NCBI RefSeq assembly: GCF_036924535.1
Contig: NZ_JAZHRT010000001.1
Location: forward strand, 1,922,001-1,986,000
Direction of reading: 5' to 3'
Origin: Bradyrhizobium sp. AZCC 2262
GTDB taxonomy: Bacteria; Pseudomonadota; Alphaproteobacteria; Rhizobiales; Xanthobacteraceae
DNA: 64,000 bases
The notes under the pieces were generated by a model that was not told where the DNA came from, searched no databases, and saw nothing but the letters and a program-made list of their open reading frames with translations. A program made the translations under genes and the position numbers. Positions 14,972 to 23,296 of the stretch are shown here, in pieces (within the stretch, counting starts at the first letter, position 1; the number at the start of each line of letters is the position of its first letter).

Positions 14972-16681
14972 ATGGCATCTCAGAAAGCGCAAGCAGTATC
15001 CAGCTCGAAAGCAGGTGAGGTTTCCATAAACCTCGACAAGTTGAACGCCGCACTCCAGGGAGCCATCGCTGAATCTTTGCGCCAGCTCGCGCAGGAACCG
15101 CGAGGGACTGCGAAGATCTCGGTGGTGAAGACCGTGGCACCGGCAGAGGTAGAGGCAGAGAGAATCCAGATCTACGAAGATGATCCGTTCCTTGAGGCGG
15201 TAGCTGGATCGAGGCCCGTCCCTGCCGAGCCGCTTCCCGCCGACGAGCCCACCAACACACAGGCGTCGCTCCAGATACAGATCATCGACGCCGAACCGGA
15301 TCCAGAAATTTATGAGCCTTCCACTCCGGAATTCCGCTACTGGGACTTGGATTCCGGCTTGGCCCGGGCGATCAACTTCTGGGGTCCGTTGCTTCCCGGC
15401 GGCACGCAGTGGTCAACCGATCAGCAGCCGATGCAGGTCAATCTGGATGAGGGGGAGGACTTCAACGCCTTCTATTCTCGAGAGACTGGCCTCAACTTCT
15501 TTCATGGACTGGTCGATAAAGTCGCCCCGCCCGTGACGGTATTCTCCTGCGCAAGTCCGGACGTGTTCTGCCACGAGGGCGGGCACGCGATCCTCGACGC
15601 AGTGAAACCCGAACTCTTCAACACGATGAGCCTGGAGGTCGCCGCCTTCCATGAGTTTTTCGGCGACGCCAGCGCGATGCTCTCCAAGCTCCAATTGCCG
15701 TCGCTACGCGATTTCGTGCTTCAGCAAACCCGCGGACATTTGAGCTCGAATTCGCGACTCTCCCAGCTCGCGCGTCAACTCGGCTGGGCCATCCGGGTCC
15801 AGATCGGTCCCACAGCCGTGGACCGGGACTGCCTGCGGAATGCCTCCAACAACTTCTTCTACAGGAATCCCGCCAGCCTGCCGCCAAGGGCTCCCGCCAC
15901 GCAGCTTTCCTCGGAGCCGCACTCGTTCTCTCGCGTATTTTCCGGCGCGTTCCTCGACGTGCTGGCAGCCATGTTCAAGATCGGCCCAGCCAGTTTTGCC
16001 GGGACCGACTCGGAGAAGCTTCTGGCCGTCTCGGTCGACGCAGGCAAGCTCCTCATCGAGGGCGTGCGGGTGGCTTCGGTGACGCCGGGCTTTTACAGCC
16101 AGGTGGCCGCAGGAATGATCCAGGCCGATCAGGCCCTCACCGGCGGGCGTTACCGGGCGGCCCTTACGAGCAGCTTTGTCCAGCGCGGGATCCTCTCGCC
16201 CACGGCAACCATGTCCCTTGTTCGGACCCTGCGGGAGCACAGCGGCTCCTTCGGTGTCACCGGTCGTGCTCCGAGTGGTCAGCAGCTTCAGTTCGACAAC
16301 GAGGGCGATGGATACAAGAAGACCGGGCGAGACACCCCGAACCTTCCGCTCCGGCCGCTCGCGACCCGCTTCGGCATCACCCTGCACGTTCACATGCCGG
16401 TGGAGGGCGCGCGCTTTCCTGTAGCGGCGGCCGCCCTGGCAGGCGGAACGCAAGACATCTCGAGCGCCGAGGAGGATGCCCGTTCCTTCGTCGAGGACCT
16501 GATCCAGCGTGACAAGATCTCTCACAAGGGAGCTATGGACGTCATTCCTGTCGAGCTAACCTCTCCAGGCGAAGCTTCTCCCCATCATAAGACTCACTAC
16601 ATGGTTCGTGAGGACGGAAAGACAGTCCTCAAGCGTCTTCACTTCGACTGTGGGTTCTGTGGCTGCAACCATCGCCATTGA
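14972..16681 (+). CDS. Zinc-metallopeptidase-like protein with gluzincin motif (HEGGH...HExxxD)
   Basis: The 569-residue protein has no signal peptide or membrane segment. At residues 200-238 it reads FCHEGGHAILDAVKPEL and then LEVAAFHEFFGDASAM, which fits the HExxH zinc motif and the downstream Glu ligand with Asp four residues on, as in thermolysin-type (M4/M36) gluzincins. The first 100 residues are acidic and Pro-rich; the C-terminus ends in a Cys/His cluster (HFDCGFCGCNHRH). The start at 14972 has GGAGGG seven bases ahead, better than ATG 14957. It lies in the tRNA-Leu islet behind a HAD relic. Whether it is an active protease and on what is unknown. Confidence 0.7.
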   Translation: MASQKAQAVSSSKAGEVSINLDKLNAALQGAIAESLRQLAQEPRGTAKISVVKTVAPAEVEAERIQIYEDDPFLEAVAGSRPVPAEPLPADEPTNTQASLQIQIIDAEPDPEIYEPSTPEFRYWDLDSGLARAINFWGPLLPGGTQWSTDQQPMQVNLDEGEDFNAFYSRETGLNFFHGLVDKVAPPVTVFSCASPDVFCHEGGHAILDAVKPELFNTMSLEVAAFHEFFGDASAMLSKLQLPSLRDFVLQQTRGHLSSNSRLSQLARQLGWAIRVQIGPTAVDRDCLRNASNNFFYRNPASLPPRAPATQLSSEPHSFSRVFSGAFLDVLAAMFKIGPASFAGTDSEKLLAVSVDAGKLLIEGVRVASVTPGFYSQVAAGMIQADQALTGGRYRAALTSSFVQRGILSPTATMSLVRTLREHSGSFGVTGRAPSGQQLQFDNEGDGYKKTGRDTPNLPLRPLATRFGITLHVHMPVEGARFPVAAAALAGGTQDISSAEEDARSFVEDLIQRDKISHKGAMDVIPVELTSPGEASPHHKTHYMVREDGKTVLKRLHFDCGFCGCNHRH

Positions 16682-16693
16682 GCGTTCCCGGCC

Positions 16694-16723
16694 GGCATCC
16701 GCTCTCTCATCGGAGCGGGTGCC
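16694..16723 (+). terminator. Hairpin after the metallopeptidase-like gene
   Basis: GGCATCCGCTC (16694-16704) and GAGCGGGTGCC (16713-16723) form an 11-pair stem with one T-G wobble and an eight-base loop, 13 bases after the stop codon. There is no T tract, so it is either a mRNA-stabilising or a weak terminating structure. Confidence 0.45.
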
Positions 16724-16798
16724 GTCGCGTCGGTCCGGATCCGTTGGATTTCGCGGGTGAGCCATGGTAAAATAGGTCAATAACGAGGAGAGCCGATA

Positions 16799-16999
16799 GT
16801 GGTGACCGAGGCTCCCAAGCCGCAATCCGAGCAAGACAAGGAGGCGCGGCAGTTCATCGAAACGCTGGAGAAGACCGGGCAGCTCGTCGACGTCGATGAG
16901 CATCAGGATACGTCTCGGTTGCCGGCGAAGGTCACGCACGTCCGCTACCCGGACGGCACCGTCAAGCGCATCCGCTTCACTGGCCCTGGATACCAGTGA
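16799..16999 (+). CDS. Small hypothetical protein in the islet (66 aa)
   Basis: The frame begins GTG GTG ACC GAG after a ribosome binding site GAGGAG at 16785-16790, so GTG 16799 is the likely start. The product is hydrophilic, with an acidic helical first half (EQDKEARQFIETLEKTGQLV) and a basic second half (KVTHVRYPDGTVKRIRFTG) that could form a beta hairpin. It is the last gene before the right attachment repeat. No family recognised; the good ribosome binding site and coding pattern support a real gene. Confidence 0.55.
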   Translation: MVTEAPKPQSEQDKEARQFIETLEKTGQLVDVDEHQDTSRLPAKVTHVRYPDGTVKRIRFTGPGYQ

Positions 17000-17035
17000 A
17001 CAATCAACATCTCGCTGTCACAGCGATCACGACCG

Positions 17036-17067
17036 CCCTCCGAGCGCACCAATGGCATAAGTCATTG
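17036..17067 (+). repeat. Right attachment repeat (attR)
   Basis: CCCTCCGAGCGCACCAATGG with the following CATAAGTCATTG repeats the tRNA-Leu 3' end and its downstream flank at 13572-13603, differing at two of 32 positions. It lies outside any gene and marks the distal boundary of the islet. Confidence 0.75.
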
Positions 17068-17138
17068 TTACGAAGAATATTTTCTCGATCTTCTATTCCC
17101 AAATTGTTGCCCGCAGCGAATTCTGGAATGCTCTTCCA

Positions 17139-18014
17139 CTAACTCATCACTGCGGCAACCAGCAGCCAGGCGCCCGCGGCCACACATGCAATTCCGGCAG
17201 CACGCGCGATCCATCGTCCGACCGACGTAAGTTTCTCCAAAAGGACAAGCAGCGCCAAAAGCGCAATCCAAAGCACGTTCATCACCCCGACTACGAACAA
17301 GAGCGCCATCAAAACCCAGCAGCAGCCGACACAATAGCCTCCGTGCCGAAGCCCCAGCAGCAGGCAGCCTCGCACGTGGTTCTGAAAGCCGCCGTGGCGC
17401 ATCAGGAACAGAAACGGCGACTGGCATTGGGCGAGACAGACGTCCTTGAGCGGGGTCCATTGATAGACTCCCGCCGCGATCAGTACGATTGCGCCGAGAA
17501 GGTTGCTGGCGATCGCCATCTGGGAATCCAGCAAGGCTGCCCAATCGATCACCCATTGGAGAAAGGTGGCTGCCAGCGAAAAGCCGCTCCAGGCGAGGAG
17601 ATAACCGGCCGCAAACCAGCCAGTCGCGGCGAACGGCTTGCCCTGCACTTTCCACTGTCGTCCCACCCGGGCGTACATGAGGATCATGGGCGCCGCCGAG
17701 GGCACCATCATTCCGACCATCATCACCGCCCACATCAGGAACACATACGCGAACTCGATCGCTCGCCATGGCTCGTTGGCCGGCAACATGATTCCGATCC
17801 CGGCCGGGATCATGCGGAACCCGGTCATGTCCATGCCGCCCATGTCCATGTCGTTGGCGAGCCAGAGCGTATAGCTCCATGCCAGCGCGACAATGATACC
17901 GATCGCGCCGCCGACGACCCGGCGATCGCGCCGAAGCACGATTTCCAGGGTGCTGTCGGTCATTTGCGATTGACGTTGCCGGCCTTGTCGCAAGGTCGGT
18001 ATCAGGAGTTGCAT
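17139..18014 (-). CDS. DUF2182 integral membrane protein (predicted metal-binding)
   Basis: The 291-residue protein has about seven hydrophobic helices and the DUF2182 signature: a Met/Asp-rich periplasmic loop (WLANDMDMGGMDMTG) and MWAVMMVGMMVPSAAPMILM, where methionines could bind a soft metal such as copper. A second conserved part is CQSPFLFLMRHGG and LLLGLRHGGYCVGCCWVLM. ATG 18014 overlaps the stop of the upstream DUF1326 gene by one base (TGATG), so coupling is likely; ATG 17963 is an alternative start. The pair is known to occur together; a role in metal handling is suggested by residues only. Confidence 0.85.
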   Translation of the reverse strand: MQLLIPTLRQGRQRQSQMTDSTLEIVLRRDRRVVGGAIGIIVALAWSYTLWLANDMDMGGMDMTGFRMIPAGIGIMLPANEPWRAIEFAYVFLMWAVMMVGMMVPSAAPMILMYARVGRQWKVQGKPFAATGWFAAGYLLAWSGFSLAATFLQWVIDWAALLDSQMAIASNLLGAIVLIAAGVYQWTPLKDVCLAQCQSPFLFLMRHGGFQNHVRGCLLLGLRHGGYCVGCCWVLMALLFVVGVMNVLWIALLALLVLLEKLTSVGRWIARAAGIACVAAGAWLLVAAVMS

Positions 18015-18643
18015 CAGGCCTGGTTCGACCAGCGGATTGGCGCATAGAGGCCGTTCCTGCCGGAATTATCCCAGCGCATGCCATGATCGCTGAACGTATT
18101 GCCGGCGGCGCCGACTGCCATCACCATCCTGTCGGGGCTGACCGGATGGCCGATGTTCGCCCACATTTCGCCGCTCGGATGCATGGTCGGCAACGGATCG
18201 ACGGACATGTGCAGAATGCCCGGGATTTCCGCGGACCGCGTCTTGCCGTCGATCCGGAATGTGATTGGGACCTTCCTCACCCCGAGGTTCTTGCTGATCA
18301 GCGGTGCGAACGCCGCCATCGGACCACCGGCGGCGCCGGTGAAGATCGCAGCTAGAGCCTCGGTCTGCTCATCGTTGGCGCGCTGATCGATATAGGCGGC
18401 CACCGACCAATCTCCGTCTGCCATGACCCCAGGTGCGTGGAGGATAACCAGGACATTGAGTCCATCGAGCACGATGTCGCCATAGCGACCACTTTCGATG
18501 TGGAAGATCAGCGGTACGTTACAGAAGCCCTCGGTCGGTCGCGCGGTCAACGGCGGGGCCGCCGACACGAGGCAGGGACACACGATGCTGCAACTGCAAT
18601 TCTCGAAATAGTCACCGGAAAGGTGCCATTGGACGTCCGCCAT
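18014..18643 (-). CDS. DUF1326 domain-containing protein
   Basis: The 209-residue protein begins MADVQWHLSGDYFENCSCSI followed by VCPCLVS; this W-L-G-Y-E-C-C-CPC array is the hallmark of DUF1326 and offers four cysteines for metal or redox chemistry. The rest is a beta-rich soluble domain (FHIESGRYGDIVLDGLNVLV). GGGAGAGAGCG precedes the ATG. It is cotranscribed with the DUF2182 membrane protein. A joint function in metal binding at the membrane is plausible but not demonstrated by the sequence. Confidence 0.85.
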   Translation of the reverse strand: MADVQWHLSGDYFENCSCSIVCPCLVSAAPPLTARPTEGFCNVPLIFHIESGRYGDIVLDGLNVLVILHAPGVMADGDWSVAAYIDQRANDEQTEALAAIFTGAAGGPMAAFAPLISKNLGVRKVPITFRIDGKTRSAEIPGILHMSVDPLPTMHPSGEMWANIGHPVSPDRMVMAVGAAGNTFSDHGMRWDNSGRNGLYAPIRWSNQA

Positions 18644-19087
18644 CGCTCTCTCCCGCTAGGCTGAACCCGATTGCTTTCGAATGAACTACGTGTAGTTGAA
18701 AATTACGCCGCGCGGGGAAGTACCGCAAGCCGATTCCACTATCGAAATACGCCGAAGAAAGGCGAGGTGGACGTTGCTAGTGCCGGTAGAACTCCTTCTT
18801 CGGATTTCAAAGGTGCGCAGCCGTACTCGGCGAAGCGGAACTGTTAGGGTGCAGCATAAGACGAGATCAGACGATTTGGGTGCATGTCGGAAGCGCTGTC
18901 CTGAACGTAGGAAGCCCCCGTAATCACTGGGCCCGGCAGGGCTCGAACCTGCAACCAGACCGTTCTGAGCGGGAGGATATCCGCTAGATTCGTTGATTTT
19001 ACTGTCGCGTTTGTTGCGTTTTGGCGAGGTCGTTTCTGGTGCGGCGGTGCTCCAGCTTTCGGCCGCCAGCCAGCGATTAGTCAGCCG
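18644..19087. other. Intergenic region without supported genes
   Basis: No frame here has convincing coding features. The part after 18985 (GATTTTACTGTCGCGTTTG and following) is AT-richer than average. The only recognisable object is the tRNA-like fragment at 18928-18985. The promoter of the DUF1326 operon should lie in 18650-18720. Confidence 0.5.
18928..18985 (-). other. tRNA-like 3' fragment (T arm and acceptor end)
   Basis: Read on the minus strand, the sequence contains GGTTGCAGGTTCGAGCCCTG followed by CCGGGCCCA, that is, a T stem-loop GCAGG-TTCGAGC-CCTGC and a CGGGCCCA acceptor end. No matching 5' acceptor strand or normal anticodon arm is found upstream, so it is not a functional tRNA. 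It could be the scar left by an integrating element at a tRNA gene elsewhere. Confidence 0.45.
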
Positions 19088-20101
19088 TCAAAACGTCTCG
19101 GTAATCTTGCTCAGGCGAGGGGGGCGATCCGGGTCAAATCCGCAGGCGCGCGCCGTCTGCTCGATGATCCGATAGGCTGGAACGAGCATGGTGATCGGGT
19201 CGGTAGCGGGGTCATCCTCAGTCAACCAGGGCAGCGAGCCATGCGGTCCACCGCATAGATGCAGCGCGATCTTTTGCTCCCGCAATTCTGCTGCCAGCGC
19301 GTCCACCGTGGCCGCCGTTTCATCCATGAGGCGCATCATGACAACCGGCGTGCGCGATGATAACGCGGCGCGCGGCCCATGCTGCAGCTCGGCTGCGCTC
19401 AGACCAATGGACGGCAGGCGCAGGATTTCCGAAATTTTGAGCGCGATCTCCCGCGCCGAGCCCAGGCCCAGGCCCCGCGCCGCCACAAACACAGCGGACG
19501 CCTTGGCGAGATCATCGGCAATCGCGGACCAGTCGAGCGCGAGCGCGCGGTGCAGGCGCTCGGACAGCCGGTCGAGGGCAGCCCGCAGCGCACGATCTTC
19601 CGCCAACTCGGCAACAAGTGCTGCGCTAGCGGCCATCGAGCCGATCACGGTCTTGGTCGCCGCTACAGAGTGCTCTTGGCCGGCTTCGATCGGAACGACG
19701 AACTCCGCTTCGTCAGCAACCGGCGACGACGTTGCATTGACGATGGCGATGGTGCGGGCGCCAGCGGCGCGCGCCGACCTGGTCGCCGCGACAAGATCCG
19801 GGCTGCGCCCGGATTGCGAGATCACGATGAACAGCGCGTGGCGCAGTATCAAGGGCGTACGAAATGCCGTGATCACCGAAGGAGCGCTGGCTGAAACGGG
19901 AAGGCGAAGCCGCGTCTCGACAAGGTATCTTAAGAAAACCCCGGCATGCCCAGAGCTTCCCCGGCCGCACACGACGCACAGCGGGGCGGAGCCAATCCCA
20001 ATTCGCTGTGCAATGTCGCGCGTGGCGTGGCGGTTACGAACAATGTTGGCGACAACATCCGCGCTTTCGCCGATTTCGCTCGCCATCGCGGATGTTGTCA
20101 C
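19088..20101 (-). CDS. SIS domain aminosugar isomerase/deaminase-like protein
   Basis: The 337-residue protein carries two sugar isomerase (SIS) domains: VVCGRGSSGHAGVFLRYLVE (the GRGSS phosphate loop) with VISQSGRSPDLV, and VFVAARGLGLGSAREIALKI with SEILRLPSIGLSAAELQHGP. The E-H pair in AAELQHGP is typical of glucosamine-6-phosphate synthase isomerase halves and of type II (NagB-II/AgaS-like) deaminases; no glutaminase domain is present. So conversion of GlcN-6-P to Fru-6-P is the best guess. It overlaps murQ by four bases (ATGA) and closes a three-gene amino-sugar operon. Confidence 0.85.
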   Translation of the reverse strand: MTTSAMASEIGESADVVANIVRNRHATRDIAQRIGIGSAPLCVVCGRGSSGHAGVFLRYLVETRLRLPVSASAPSVITAFRTPLILRHALFIVISQSGRSPDLVAATRSARAAGARTIAIVNATSSPVADEAEFVVPIEAGQEHSVAATKTVIGSMAASAALVAELAEDRALRAALDRLSERLHRALALDWSAIADDLAKASAVFVAARGLGLGSAREIALKISEILRLPSIGLSAAELQHGPRAALSSRTPVVMMRLMDETAATVDALAAELREQKIALHLCGGPHGSLPWLTEDDPATDPITMLVPAYRIIEQTARACGFDPDRPPRLSKITETF

Positions 20102-21102
20102 GGCTCAACGGCTCCGCCGTGCTTGCGCGCCGCCATTGCCTTGGGATGCCGGTCACGATGCGGGTCAGGATTCTTGGCGAGCGTGGCAAACACGCGCCGA
20201 AGGTTGCCGTCACAGTTTTTCAGAATGGTCTCGGCATCAACCTTGTCGATTCCCGACGCCAGAAGGACTGCCGTCTTGATGTCTCCCTCGGCCAGCTCGA
20301 GCGAGCGTGCCGCGTGCGACGGATCACAGTGCGCGATTTGCGCCACCATGGCCTCGGCGCGTCGCTTCAGCTTGGCATTGGTCGGCGGCATGTTTACCAT
20401 CATGCCGCGGTACACCCGGCCAAGCCGCAGCATGATCCCCGAGGAGATCAGATTTAGCACAACCTTCTGCGCGGTGCCCGCCTTCATCCGCGTTGAGCCG
20501 GCGATCAGCTCCGGGCCGGTCTCGATCAAGATCGGAAACCTTGCCGATGCCAGCAGTGCGGTGCCGGGGTTGTTGGCGACACCGATCGTCACAGCGCCGA
20601 AAGAACCCGCCCGCTGCAGCGCCGCAATCGTGAATGGCGTTGTGCCGCTGGCGGCAACCGCGATCACCACGTCGTGCGACGTGAGCCGCGCTGCGTCGAT
20701 CTGTATCACCGCATCGTCGACATCGTCCTCCGCGCCCTCGATGCTGGTGACGAACGCGCTATCTCCGCCGGCAACGATGAAGCGGACGCGCTCGCTGGGC
20801 CAGGCGAAGGTCGGCGTCAGCTCGGCGCCGTCCTGGACCGCCACGCGGGCCGAGGTGCCGGCGCCGACATACACGATGCGTCCGTGATCGCCCAGCGCCG
20901 CTTTGGCCGCTTCGGTCGCCGCAGTGATCGCGGGAAGGGCATGGCCGATCGCCGCGACTGCCGCAAGCTGGCCCTCCCACATCGCTTCCATCGCTGACGT
21001 CAGCGACCATGCGTCAAGATCGGCAAAGCGGGGATCGACTTCTTCGGTAGCCATATGATTGATCCATGCTCCATCAAACGCGGAACTTTGAAGCCAGTTC
21101 AT
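20098..21102 (-). CDS. murQ: N-acetylmuramic acid 6-phosphate etherase
   Basis: The enzyme removes the lactyl ether of MurNAc-6-P to yield GlcNAc-6-P in cell-wall recycling. Hallmarks: TEEVDPRFADLDAWS near the start, a SIS domain with GRIVYVGAGTSARVAVQDGAEL (the Glu is catalytic), VIAVAASGTTPF, and GPELIAGSTRMKAGTAQKVVLN, the family signature. About 334 residues from ATG 21102; a start at 21054 would give the shorter classical N-terminus. The frame overlaps the kinase gene upstream by 29 bases and the SIS gene downstream by four. Confidence 0.95.
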   Translation of the reverse strand: MNWLQSSAFDGAWINHMATEEVDPRFADLDAWSLTSAMEAMWEGQLAAVAAIGHALPAITAATEAAKAALGDHGRIVYVGAGTSARVAVQDGAELTPTFAWPSERVRFIVAGGDSAFVTSIEGAEDDVDDAVIQIDAARLTSHDVVIAVAASGTTPFTIAALQRAGSFGAVTIGVANNPGTALLASARFPILIETGPELIAGSTRMKAGTAQKVVLNLISSGIMLRLGRVYRGMMVNMPPTNAKLKRRAEAMVAQIAHCDPSHAARSLELAEGDIKTAVLLASGIDKVDAETILKNCDGNLRRVFATLAKNPDPHRDRHPKAMAARKHGGAVEP

Positions 21103-21997
21103 GGTCAGTTTCTCTCTTGGGCAGATCAAGCCGCCCTCGCGCCACCAGCAACGCGCCGGCGGCCGCGTCGGCGTCAGGTCGCCTCAGGCGAGCGCGCAGG
21201 TCAGGTGTCAGCCAGGGCGTAATGGCATCCGCGAGCCCGCCCACCAGCGAGAGCCGGTCAATTCCTCTCGCCAGGAACAGATCGAGCAGATCGCCAATGG
21301 CATCGGCCGCGCGTTCGACAATGCGACGACCGACCGGATCGCCTTGATTGGCGTGCCGCAGCACGATCGGCGCCAACGCAGCGTAGTCCGTGGCCCTGGC
21401 TTCTTCAGACCAGGCTACCGCCTGATAAGGATCATGATCGAATGCGCCGAGCACCTCTGAAAGCAGTGGGGTCAGCTCACCGCGGCGATCCGCGGCCCGC
21501 AGCGCCAGTCGAACAACCTGCAGGCCGATGTCGGCACCGCTGCCTTCGTCTGAGACGGGAAAGCCGTAACCGGCGAGACGGATTTCGCGGCCGTCGATCA
21601 GGCCGACTCCCACCGAGCCTGTGCCGGTTACCACGATGGCCCCGTCCGTGCCGCTATGGGCGCCAAGACAGGCCGCCAAACCGTCGCTGATGAAGATGGC
21701 GGACGCGAAGGGATGCGCGATCTTGTTGAGCGCCGCTTCCGCGCCCCGGCGACCAAGACCGGCAAGGCCAATTCCGGCGTGCATCCGCGCGAAATCCTCG
21801 CGCGTCAGTCCGGCCTGTGCGGCTGCCGCTTCAGTAGCCTCCATGATGGACCGCCAAGCCTTCTCAAAGCCAATCCGCGTCGTCGCAGGCCCCGAACTCG
21901 CTTCACCGAGCACCCTGCCGTTTTCGTCCTCGATCCGGGCGCGGCAACGGGTTCCGCCGCCATCAATGCCGAGATACGTGGTATCGTTTGTTCCCAT
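21074..21997 (-). CDS. BadF/BcrA-type ATPase family sugar kinase (N-acetylglucosamine or glucosamine kinase)
   Basis: The 307-residue actin-fold kinase begins TTYLGIDGGGTRCRARIEDE, the phosphate-1 loop, followed by AGIGLAGLGR, ISDGLAACLGAH with the catalytic Asp, and IVVTGTGSVGVGLIDGR, the phosphate-2 loop. This set defines the BadF/BadG family clade that includes eukaryotic and bacterial GlcNAc kinases. Together with murQ and the SIS deaminase it would phosphorylate free GlcNAc, GlcN or a related sugar released from cell-wall turnover or chitin. It is the first gene of the minus-strand operon and is divergent from nagA, 117 bases away. Confidence 0.87.
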   Translation of the reverse strand: MGTNDTTYLGIDGGGTRCRARIEDENGRVLGEASSGPATTRIGFEKAWRSIMEATEAAAAQAGLTREDFARMHAGIGLAGLGRRGAEAALNKIAHPFASAIFISDGLAACLGAHSGTDGAIVVTGTGSVGVGLIDGREIRLAGYGFPVSDEGSGADIGLQVVRLALRAADRRGELTPLLSEVLGAFDHDPYQAVAWSEEARATDYAALAPIVLRHANQGDPVGRRIVERAADAIGDLLDLFLARGIDRLSLVGGLADAITPWLTPDLRARLRRPDADAAAGALLVARGRLDLPKRETDHELASKFRV

Positions 21998-22114
21998 GGA
22001 AAGTTAACGCGAAGGTTTCGCTCCGGGTCCTCAGAAGGCCCCTTGGTGTACATATGAAGTCGCGTACGTGACTCGCGTCACGAGTCCGTGACCGTCATTC
22101 TCGGATCAATACTG

Positions 22115-23296
22115 ATGGGCCACGCTGGTTCTACCTCGCTCACGATCGCCGCGCAGCACATCTTTGATGGTGCCGACATGCGCGGGCCGGGGTCGGTCAG
22201 GATCTCGCAAGGGCGGATTGAAAACATCACCTTCGACGAGGCGGAGGCGCGCGCCTCAATCCACCTTCCCGCAGACGCGATCCTTGCACCCGGATTCATC
22301 GACATCCAGCTGAACGGAGGCGGGGGCGTTCTTCTCAATGACCAGCCAACGGAGGCTGGTGTTCGGCGCATCGTTGAGGCGCACTGGAAGGAGGGAACCA
22401 CGGGCTGCTTGCCGACCCTCATCACCGATCGCAGCCAGATCATCGAGCGCTTGGCTGCAGTCGCTCAGGTTTGTCTGAGGATTCCCGGCGTGCTCGGCTT
22501 TCATCTGGAAGGGCCGGCCCTCAACAGGTCTCGCAAGGGCATTCATCCGGAAGCCGAGATACGCGTGCCGGACCGGCGCGATCTTGCCGCGATCAAGAGT
22601 TTTGGGGACCGCGGCCGCTCCATTGTGACCTTGGCCCCGGAATGCGTGCCCGCGTCCATGATCGACGAATTGATCGCCGCCGGATTGCGTATCGCGGCCG
22701 GCCACAGCGACGCCACCGCAGCCGAAATCGGGCAGGCGGTCGATCGCGGTGTCTCCGGGGTGACCCATCTGTTCAATGCCATGTCGCAGTTGAGCGCCCG
22801 GGAACCGGGCCTGGTGGGCGCCGCGCTTGAGGACGACCGGCTGTTTGCAGGGATCATCTGCGACGGCATCCACGTTGACCGCGCCGGTTTGCGTATTGCC
22901 TTCCGTTGCAAGGGACGCGATCGATTGATGCTGGTCACCGATGCCATGCCATTGGCGGGTACGAACGACCGGCAATTCATGCTGCAAGGAAGGCGGATCA
23001 CGTTGCACGAAAATCGCCTGACTGGCCCCGATGGCACACTCGCGGGGGCTCACCTCACCATGATCGAGGCAGTCCGCAACGCTGTTGCGCTGCTCGGAAT
23101 CTCCCTCGTCGATGCCCTCATCATGGCCTCTCGGACGCCCGCGGCATTTCTGGGCCTTGAGTCCGAGCTTGGAAAAATCGCACCCGGATACCGCGCGGAC
23201 CTTGTCGCCTTCAATCCGAACTTTGAAGTCGTCGGCACATGGATCGGCGGTGTCGGCTCGATGGGCGAGGCGAGCGAGGCTTTTCAACGAGGTTAG
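22115..23296 (+). CDS. nagA: N-acetylglucosamine-6-phosphate deacetylase
   Basis: The 393-residue amidohydrolase has LAPGFIDIQLNGGGGVLLND, LGFHLEGPALNRSRKGIHP (metal-binding Glu), AGHSDATAAEI, VTHLFNAMSQL, CDGIHVD and LMLVTDAMPLAG (catalytic Asp), all standard for NagA. It deacetylates GlcNAc-6-P to GlcN-6-P, feeding the SIS deaminase encoded divergently. ATG 22115 is chosen over the earlier GTG 22088 because it matches family length; neither has a strong ribosome binding site. The stop directly touches the ATG of the aspartokinase gene. Confidence 0.94.
   Translation: MGHAGSTSLTIAAQHIFDGADMRGPGSVRISQGRIENITFDEAEARASIHLPADAILAPGFIDIQLNGGGGVLLNDQPTEAGVRRIVEAHWKEGTTGCLPTLITDRSQIIERLAAVAQVCLRIPGVLGFHLEGPALNRSRKGIHPEAEIRVPDRRDLAAIKSFGDRGRSIVTLAPECVPASMIDELIAAGLRIAAGHSDATAAEIGQAVDRGVSGVTHLFNAMSQLSAREPGLVGAALEDDRLFAGIICDGIHVDRAGLRIAFRCKGRDRLMLVTDAMPLAGTNDRQFMLQGRRITLHENRLTGPDGTLAGAHLTMIEAVRNAVALLGISLVDALIMASRTPAAFLGLESELGKIAPGYRADLVAFNPNFEVVGTWIGGVGSMGEASEAFQRG

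Larger units (their letters stand above)
13588..17067 (+). mobile_element. Small genomic islet integrated at tRNA-Leu (no integrase left)
   Basis: About 3.46 kb between the two 32-base repeats holds a HAD-like gene, a degenerate second HAD copy, a zinc-metallopeptidase-like gene, a 66-residue protein and a gene fragment. Its non-coding parts (for example 13900-13980) are clearly AT-richer than the surroundings. There is no recognisable integrase or transposase, so it is either the remnant of a larger island or a cargo module mobilised in trans. Content and repeats are seen directly; the mobility history is inferred. Confidence 0.65.
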
